Shown here: in pieces, positions 5,426 to 10,237 of the stretch
Position numbering within the stretch: the stretch's first letter is position 1
How the letters are laid out: every line of letters starts with the position of its first letter
Assembly (NCBI GenBank): GCA_009927565.1
Contig: RFMT01000194.1
Span: 1 to 10,237 of the forward strand
DNA from: Acidimicrobiia bacterium
GTDB taxonomy: Bacteria; Actinomycetota; Acidimicrobiia; Acidimicrobiales; Ilumatobacteraceae
Direction: 5' to 3'
Length of the DNA stretch: 10,237 nucleotides
The notes under the pieces: model-generated
The model's database searches: none
Told to the model about the DNA's origin: nothing
What the model saw: the letters and a program-made list of their open reading frames with translations, nothing else
Made by a program: the position numbers and the translations under genes

Positions 5426-6147
5426 TGGCTGGCATCCCAGAACATCTCTTGAAGCGCGCGCAAGAGGCGCGCGAAAAAGCAGCCGCCGGTGCGAGTGGTG
5501 CAGCAGCAAGTGCGCCTGCCGACGGCGATTCGCGAATTCCAAGTGAATTGCTGGATCGCAACAAGAGTGCAGTAGCAGTTGCCGAAAAGCCTGGCAGCGC
5601 TGTCGTCGCAGCACCTGCAAATGGCAGCGTGCCTTTTGGTGCCGGACCTGGTGGCCACACGCAGAGATTGTTGACTGTTGTTAAATCAGGCTCGATTCAA
5701 GATGTCAAAGCAGTGCCCGTAGACAAAGTTCATACCTGGCCGCACTTGTTGGGCATCGAGTTTGTTGCCGCGCTTGCATGTACGGCGTTCACTTTCATGT
5801 TTTCGTGGTTTGTCAATGCGCCGCTACTACAAGCTGCCAATTTCAATAAAACGCCTAACCCTTCGAAAGCGCCTTGGTACTTTCTCGGGTTGCAAGAACT
5901 GTTGACGATGTTTCACCCGATGATTGCTGGCGTCACAATTCCGGGAATGGGTTTGATCATCTTGATGCTTGCTCCATATCTTGATCGCAATGAGTCGAAC
6001 CGACCAGAAGATCGCAAGATAATGACCAGTTTGATGACCGTACACCTAATGTTCTGGGCCGTACTGGTGATCATCGGCTCGTTCTTCCGAGGTCCTGGTT
6101 TCAACTTTGTCTTCCCGTGGCGTGAAGGCATTTTCTTCGAATTGTGA
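5425..6147 (+). CDS. Subunit IV-like C-terminal half of cytochrome b with long N-terminal extension
   Basis: Completes the split cytochrome b and contributes to the quinol-oxidation (Qo) site. The 240 residues comprise an extension of about 105 (an amphipathic start IPEHLLKRAQEAR at 4-16, then an Ala/Pro-rich linker) and a three-helix core: helices at about 108-130, 165-184 and 203-221. The core is close to the size of chloroplast subunit IV. The Qo-loop motif is APWYFLG (149-155) where most bc1 and b6f proteins have PEWY, so the usual Glu is replaced by Pro150. LQELL follows directly and supplies Glu158. The sequence GMGLIILMLAPYLDRN (174-189) is typical of the C-terminal half in bacterial split complexes. 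The ATG overlaps the stop of the b6-like gene, which implies translational coupling and equal stoichiometry. The first 16 residues match those of the cytochrome c at 2648-3472. Confidence 0.93.
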   Translation: MAGIPEHLLKRAQEAREKAAAGASGAAASAPADGDSRIPSELLDRNKSAVAVAEKPGSAVVAAPANGSVPFGAGPGGHTQRLLTVVKSGSIQDVKAVPVDKVHTWPHLLGIEFVAALACTAFTFMFSWFVNAPLLQAANFNKTPNPSKAPWYFLGLQELLTMFHPMIAGVTIPGMGLIILMLAPYLDRNESNRPEDRKIMTSLMTVHLMFWAVLVIIGSFFRGPGFNFVFPWREGIFFEL

Positions 6148-6162
6148 TCGGATAAAACTTTT

Positions 6163-7014
6163 ATGAACTCAACAACAATCATCACTATTGCGATAGCGGT
6201 TCTTGCGGTGCTCGGCTTGGGTGTTGTGTTAACAGCGACGCGCCGTTCAGACATGAGTGGTGTGGGTGTTTTGTCACGCGAAACCCGCAAGCGTGACCGC
6301 GATGCGAAAAAGTCTTCGCGTAATGCTCGCCGAGATGTTGAGGCGGAAGCCTCGGCTGCTCGAAGCACGGCAATTGCTGTGATGCCGCCAGCCGAAGTCG
6401 AACCGTGGGTTGCACCTGACGCCGAAATGATCGGCGAGTCTCGTCGTGCATTCCTCAATCGCGCAACAGGCACTTTGATGAGCGCCAGCCTCGGCGGCTT
6501 CGCTGCCGCTCTGATTGCATTTTTGTGGAAGGGTGCAGATAGTGGTTTCGGCTCGAAGATCAACGCCGGAAAACTTGAAGATGTAATTGGCCAAATTCGG
6601 GCGAATAAGGGTTTTTTATATTTGCCAGAGGCACGTGCTTGGGTAACTGAATATCCCAAAGAAGCGATTTCAAAAGCAAATGCAATTTATGCCGGCCAGG
6701 GTCCAGTTTTTGCTGGCATGTCAGAAGGCATCGTCGCTTTGTACCAGAAGTGTCCGCATCTTGGATGTAAAGTTCCTGAGTGTAAGACATCGCAATGGTT
6801 TGAATGCCCGTGTCACGGTTCGCAATACAACCGAGTTGGTGAGAAAAAAGGTGGACCGGCACCACGCGGGATGGACCGTTTCGGCGTCTCGGTTAACAAT
6901 GGTTTAGTAGTCATTGACACAGGCACTGTTTTTGGTGGACCACCGATCGGTGTCAACACAACTGGTCAAGAAGCCGAAGGGCCGCACTGCGTCGGCGGAA
7001 CGGGCGGTCACTAA
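6163..7014 (+). CDS. Rieske [2Fe-2S] protein of the cytochrome bc complex
   Basis: Takes the first electron from menaquinol at the Qo site and passes it to cytochrome c. In the 283 residues, box I is CPHLGC (197-202) and box II CPCHGS (215-220). By family alignment Cys197, His199, Cys215 and His218 bind the cluster, while Cys202 and Cys217 form the disulfide. Ser220 and Tyr222, which raise the potential in high-potential Rieske proteins, are both present. Cys207 between the boxes is additional. A first hydrophobic segment is at 5-24, followed by a highly charged cytoplasmic stretch (27-70). SRRAFLNR at 93-100 is a twin-arginine motif just before the second helix (104-121), as expected for Tat export of the folded cluster domain. 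Actinobacterial QcrA usually has three helices; only two are visible here. The gene sits 15 bp after the subunit IV-like gene. Confidence 0.95.
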   Translation: MNSTTIITIAIAVLAVLGLGVVLTATRRSDMSGVGVLSRETRKRDRDAKKSSRNARRDVEAEASAARSTAIAVMPPAEVEPWVAPDAEMIGESRRAFLNRATGTLMSASLGGFAAALIAFLWKGADSGFGSKINAGKLEDVIGQIRANKGFLYLPEARAWVTEYPKEAISKANAIYAGQGPVFAGMSEGIVALYQKCPHLGCKVPECKTSQWFECPCHGSQYNRVGEKKGGPAPRGMDRFGVSVNNGLVVIDTGTVFGGPPIGVNTTGQEAEGPHCVGGTGGH

Positions 7015-8055
7015 GTGATTCGCACAACGATGCTCGCCGATACAACTACAACGATTGCTTGGGTGATTCTGCTCATCTCTGTGTTGGGATGGATCATTTA
7101 CGGTCTAGGCAATTTGCGCTCATCCAAGCGAGAAATTGGTGCAGAAATTAAACTTGCTGCGAATCGCAAGCCCTATTATGACGACGAGCGGCTTGAGGGC
7201 GAAAAAATTCAACGCACTCAATTGATTGGCTTGGCATGTTTGGCTGTAACAACGATTGCCTTGCCTCTCTATTGGATTCTTGAGCCAGGTCGCATGGTCG
7301 GTGCCGAAAAAGAGTTTCAACACCAATTTGAAACTTGGGGTAGCGGGCTTTTCGCAACAACTGCCGACGGCGGCTATAACTGTGCGGGTTGCCATGGCGG
7401 CATGAAGGGTGGTGGCGGTGTCGCGACTTATGCAGTTTCAGATCCAAAAACTGGTCAGGTAAAACAAGTCAACTGGAAGGCACCAGCGATTAACACAGTT
7501 TTCTATCGGTACAGCGAAGAAGAAGTTCGATTCATTCTTGAATACGGTCGTCCATTTTCACCGATGTCGGCATGGGGCTTGGTTGGTGGCGGACCAATGA
7601 ACGAGCAACAAATTCAAACCGTTATCGAATACGTAAAGAGTATTGAAATTCCGCGTGACGAAAACGGCAGACTGCCAATCGAAAAACAACAAGAGATCCA
7701 AGCCGAGGCCGAGCGGTTGGTAAAGGCCGGCACTTATTCTTCGCTGGGTGAAGCCTTGTTCAACTTAGATCTTGGTGGTGGCAACTATTCGTGTGCGCGT
7801 TGCCATACAAAAGGTTGGTCTTATGGTGAACCAGAAATTACTGGTGGCGGTGCGTTGGGTCCGAACCTGACTGGTGGTTCAGCAGTTCGACAATTTCCAC
7901 AACGCGAGGCAATGATCGAATTCATTAAGGGCGGCAGTGAATTCGGCAAGAAGTATGGCGAACAAGGTCAGGGTTCAGGTCGCATGCCGGCATTTGGTTT
8001 GATGCTCAATGACGATCAAATTGCTGCGATCATTGATTACGTGAGAGGCTTGTAA
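7015..8055 (+). CDS. Membrane-anchored diheme cytochrome c of the bc complex
   Basis: Probable electron acceptor of the Rieske protein, equivalent in role to the diheme QcrC of actinobacterial bcc complexes. In the 346 residues two membrane helices lie at about 14-33 and 68-90, joined by a charged cytoplasmic loop. Two cytochrome c domains follow outside: CAGCH at 123-127 with likely axial Met184 (SPMSAWG), and CARCH at 260-264 with likely axial Met324 (GRMPAFG). The linker at 218-240 is highly charged. Two N-terminal anchors differ from QcrC, whose usual anchor is C-terminal, so this may be an independent fusion of two monoheme domains. The GTG start directly abuts the Rieske TAA; an ATG at 7030 is an alternative that removes five residues and no domain. 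Confidence 0.92.
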   Translation: MIRTTMLADTTTTIAWVILLISVLGWIIYGLGNLRSSKREIGAEIKLAANRKPYYDDERLEGEKIQRTQLIGLACLAVTTIALPLYWILEPGRMVGAEKEFQHQFETWGSGLFATTADGGYNCAGCHGGMKGGGGVATYAVSDPKTGQVKQVNWKAPAINTVFYRYSEEEVRFILEYGRPFSPMSAWGLVGGGPMNEQQIQTVIEYVKSIEIPRDENGRLPIEKQQEIQAEAERLVKAGTYSSLGEALFNLDLGGGNYSCARCHTKGWSYGEPEITGGGALGPNLTGGSAVRQFPQREAMIEFIKGGSEFGKKYGEQGQGSGRMPAFGLMLNDDQIAAIIDYVRGL

Positions 8056-8058
8056 AAA

Positions 8059-8883
8059 GTGTCGGCTCTACTTGCGATTAACTTCGAACCTCAGCTTCGC
8101 GGAATCATCATTGTTGCGATTGCTGTTGGGGTATTGATCGGCGGAACCTATTTAGTAGTCGGCACAAACTTGGGTGCTCGCCTCGGATTTTTGGTTGTAT
8201 TGGCTGGCTTTTTCGGTTGGGTGGCGATCATGGGAAGCATTTGGTGGACCTATGGAATTGGTTTGAAGGGACGTGAACCAACTTGGCAACCCGGTGAGCC
8301 AACAACAATCGTGAGAAGTTCTGATTTATTGGACGACGCCGAAATCATGCTCACCCCGATGCAACCATCTGGCGACGCAGTTGCTGATGCTGCTGCAGCA
8401 TCAAGCGCTTTGCAAAGTGAAGGATGGCTGTTGTTGCAAGAGTCTGACCCGCGACGTGGACAAGCGGTTGCATCAGCCGATGAAATTATTCAAAACCAAG
8501 CTGAAGAATTTGCGCTTGGCGAATATCTTTCGGTCGCTGTTTACGACAAAGGTGGCGAGCGATGGCCGAAGATCAATGAGTCGCTTGATTTTTTCGCATT
8601 CTTCCACGAACCCCACTATTCAATTGTTGAAGTTGCGCCGATCGTTCCGCAGCGCGTCGAACCAGGCAGAGCACCGGCAAGGCCCGTGGTTGACGAAACT
8701 CAGCCACATCGATACGTATATATGTTGCGCGACCTTGGCACAAAGCGGCAGCCATCAATTTTTATAACGATCGGCTCAACGATCATCTTCTTGTTGCTTT
8801 GCCGATTGATGCACGTTCGAGATTTGCGCTTGCGTGAAAACATCAACGCAGATGCTGGTTCGCGTTCTTCAGCGAAGAGCTAA
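8059..8883 (+). CDS. Unknown three-helix membrane protein between the bc and nuo genes
   Basis: I do not recognise a family for these 274 residues. Two helices lie near the N-terminus (about 14-35 and 41-65) and one near the C-terminus (about 233-252). Between them is a soluble domain of about 165 residues that is rich in acidic residues and has a short Ala-rich run (108-117). It has no heme, iron-sulfur or nucleotide-binding motif. The tight spacing (3 bp after the diheme cytochrome, 5 bp before nuoA) says it belongs to the respiratory operon; an accessory or assembly subunit of the bc complex is the simplest guess. It starts at a GTG with GAGAGG about 10 nt upstream. The short basic tail after helix 3 (RLRLRE-type composition) suggests a cytoplasmic C-terminus, placing the large domain on the outer side. 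Confidence 0.8.
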   Translation: MSALLAINFEPQLRGIIIVAIAVGVLIGGTYLVVGTNLGARLGFLVVLAGFFGWVAIMGSIWWTYGIGLKGREPTWQPGEPTTIVRSSDLLDDAEIMLTPMQPSGDAVADAAAASSALQSEGWLLLQESDPRRGQAVASADEIIQNQAEEFALGEYLSVAVYDKGGERWPKINESLDFFAFFHEPHYSIVEVAPIVPQRVEPGRAPARPVVDETQPHRYVYMLRDLGTKRQPSIFITIGSTIIFLLLCRLMHVRDLRLRENINADAGSRSSAKS

Positions 8884-8888
8884 CCACA

Positions 8889-9365
8889 GTGGGTCAGTAT
8901 CTTCCGATTGTTGTTCTGACAGTTCTGGCAATCGTTTTTGGTGTCGGCTCACTTTTTGCATCAAAACTTTTGGCGCCACGTCGACCCAATACGGCGAAAC
9001 AAGCACCATATGAGTGCGGAATTGTGCCGAGTCTTGAAGCACCAGAACGATTTCCGGTCAGTTTTTACGTTGTTGCAATGTTGTTCATTATGTTCGACAT
9101 CGAGATAATTTTTGCCTACCCATATGCGGTCGCCAGTGAATCACTAGGTGCTTACGGTTTCTACGAACTTGCCGCGTTTAGCACCGTATTTTTTGTTGCC
9201 TTTGTTTATGTGGTCGCCCGAGGCGCTCTGGATTGGGGTCCGACAAAGAAAGCGCGCAAGTTGATCGAAGTAGATGGCGATATTCTCTCGGCGTCACGCT
9301 CGACGACTACAACAATTCGTCGTGTCGGACTCGAAGGTCGTGAGCAACAGAAAGTTACTGTCTGA
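8889..9365 (+). CDS. nuoA: NADH-quinone oxidoreductase subunit A
   Basis: Small membrane subunit of complex I next to the quinone-binding cavity. Three helices lie at about 5-26, 58-78 and 92-111. Diagnostic motifs are APYECG (39-44), with the conserved Cys43 of the mobile loop, and FDIE (69-72), with conserved Asp70 and Glu72. At 158 residues it is longer than many NuoA proteins because about 38 hydrophilic residues (from about 121) follow the usual end after ALDWG. It starts at a GTG 5 bp after the preceding stop, and its TGA overlaps the ATG of nuoB (TGATG). It is the first visible gene of a complex I cluster that continues beyond the window. Confidence 0.95.
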   Translation: MGQYLPIVVLTVLAIVFGVGSLFASKLLAPRRPNTAKQAPYECGIVPSLEAPERFPVSFYVVAMLFIMFDIEIIFAYPYAVASESLGAYGFYELAAFSTVFFVAFVYVVARGALDWGPTKKARKLIEVDGDILSASRSTTTTIRRVGLEGREQQKVTV

Positions 9366-9949
9366 TGGGTTTGATCCAAAACGTTGCCGATGACGGCTTG
9401 GGTGGACTTGAGCACAATTTTCTGACGGGCCGAGTTGAAGAACTAGTCAAATGGTCACGTTCGCGATCAAGTTGGGGTGCAACCTTTGGTTTGGCGTGTT
9501 GTGCCATCGAGATGATGACTGCCGGAACTGCTCATTATGACTTGGCCAGATTTGGCATGGAAGTTTTTCGTGCATCACCACGTCAAGCCGACATCATGAT
9601 CGTTGCAGGAAGAGTAAGCCAAAAGATGGCCCCTGTATTGCGGCAGGTATATGACCAGATGATGGAACCAAAGTGGGTTATCTCGATGGGGGTTTGCGCT
9701 AGCAGCGGCGGAATGTTCAATAATTACGCAATTGTTCAAGGGGTCGACCAAATCGTGCCCGTTGATGTTTATGCACCAGGTTGCCCACCGACACCAGAGA
9801 CTTTGATTCACGCGATCGAAACTTTGCACCAGTTGATTGAAGACGGCCAAATTATGCGTCGTCGCGAACTGACGGGTGCAGGTGCTCAAGTTCATATTCA
9901 AGAAATTTCTGCAGGCATCACAACACCTGTTTCTTTAGGGTCGCGTTGA
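9365..9949 (+). CDS. nuoB: NADH-quinone oxidoreductase subunit B
   Basis: Peripheral-arm subunit that carries the terminal [4Fe-4S] cluster N2 and reduces menaquinone at the membrane interface. The four cluster ligands are visible as the tandem Cys45-Cys46 (in GLACCAIEM), Cys111 (in GVCASSGG) and Cys140 (in APGCPPTPE), with normal family spacing. Other conserved segments are SRSRSSWGATFGL (31-43) and DVYAPGCPP (134-142). The 194-residue length is within the family range, with about 25 poorly conserved residues at the C-terminus. The ATG overlaps the nuoA stop by one base, and nuoC follows after 3 bp. Confidence 0.97.
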   Translation: MGLIQNVADDGLGGLEHNFLTGRVEELVKWSRSRSSWGATFGLACCAIEMMTAGTAHYDLARFGMEVFRASPRQADIMIVAGRVSQKMAPVLRQVYDQMMEPKWVISMGVCASSGGMFNNYAIVQGVDQIVPVDVYAPGCPPTPETLIHAIETLHQLIEDGQIMRRRELTGAGAQVHIQEISAGITTPVSLGSR

Positions 9950-9952
9950 GCC

Positions 9953-10237
9953 GTGTCGCAGTCATCGAATCAAGTTGCTGATGATGTGCGCTTCGTTGCC
10001 AAAGCCGACTATCTAAAGACGCTCGCAAGTTTGCGTGACGAAGGTTTTGAAATGTGCGCTGACCTCACGGCTGTTGACTATTTAACTCACCCAGGGCGCA
10101 ACATCGCGCCTGAAATTTTGGGCAACATCAAACTTGAGCGGTTTGAAGTAGTCGTTAACTTGCTTTCACTATCGCAGCGCCGTCGTGTACGACTGCGCGT
10201 GCAAGTCGCAGAATCAGACGCCGTTATTGGCTCAGCA
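9953..10237 (+). CDS. nuoC: NADH-quinone oxidoreductase subunit C (5' part, cut by window edge)
   Basis: The 95 visible residues run to the last base of the window without a stop. The segment with DEGFEMCADLTAVDYL (residues 31-46) and ERFEVVVNLLS, followed by the basic run RRRVRLRV, is the typical core of the 30-kDa subunit NuoC, a cytoplasmic peripheral-arm subunit that docks NuoD. The GTG start is the first in-frame candidate after the in-frame TGA of nuoB (9947-9949), with AGGG about 12 nt upstream. A fused NuoCD cannot be excluded because the 3' end is not visible. Confidence 0.9.
   Translation, partial: MSQSSNQVADDVRFVAKADYLKTLASLRDEGFEMCADLTAVDYLTHPGRNIAPEILGNIKLERFEVVVNLLSLSQRRRVRLRVQVAESDAVIGSA

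Noticed and set aside
5913..6659. Long open frame on the minus strand across the subunit IV-like and Rieske genes
   Set aside because: It is antisense to two well-supported genes, has no recognisable domain and an implausible basic composition. The other long antisense frames in this window were rejected for the same reasons.

Overview
This window looks like part of the chromosome of an aerobic, menaquinone-using actinobacterium, most likely a planktonic member of the Acidimicrobiia. The grounds are a Rex-type redox repressor, an actinobacterial-style geranylgeranyl reductase, frequent GTG starts, moderate GC content and a split cytochrome b with an actinobacterial-style context. The taxon is an inference. 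The window is almost entirely coding. It holds two plus-strand genes (rex and an unknown exported protein, 3-1338), a two-gene minus-strand unit (geranylgeranyl reductase and a membrane-anchored monoheme cytochrome c, 1355-3472), a divergent promoter region of about 257 bp (3473-3729), and one long plus-strand respiratory operon running from 3730 past the right edge. I see no tRNA, rRNA, CRISPR array, insertion sequence or phage gene.

The plus-strand operon has ten visible genes with gaps of 0-16 bp or 1-bp TGATG overlaps. In order they encode a three-helix membrane protein of unknown function, a 2x[4Fe-4S] ferredoxin, a cytochrome b6-like subunit, a subunit IV-like cytochrome b C-terminal half, a Rieske protein with a Tat motif, a diheme cytochrome c, a second unknown three-helix membrane protein, then nuoA, nuoB and the start of nuoC. 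Complex I would feed electrons from NADH into the menaquinone pool. The split cytochrome bc complex would oxidise menaquinol and pass electrons through the Rieske cluster to the diheme and monoheme cytochromes c. The reductase on the other strand probably saturates the isoprenoid tail of the same quinone. Rex senses NADH/NAD+ and is a plausible regulator, but no convincing Rex operator is visible here.

Five points stand out. (1) The cytochrome b6-like subunit matches chloroplast/cyanobacterial b6 at a constant offset for all four heme-b histidines and for the cysteine that binds the extra heme c_n (c_i). With a ferredoxin gene in the same operon, this suggests a b6f-like complex that might exchange electrons with ferredoxin in a non-phototroph. 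(2) The monoheme cytochrome c and the subunit IV-like protein, encoded in opposite directions, begin with the same 16 residues although 9 of the 15 codons after the start differ synonymously. A second degenerate copy lies inside the subunit IV-like protein. (3) The geranylgeranyl reductase frame has no ATG, GTG or TTG in any frame between the preceding stop codon and its FAD motif, so it appears to start at an ATA directly after that stop. (4) An 8-bp perfect hairpin sits at the start of that gene. (5) The divergent promoter region carries a pair of 16-bp inverted boxes (14/16 matches) and a separate 10-bp perfect palindrome.
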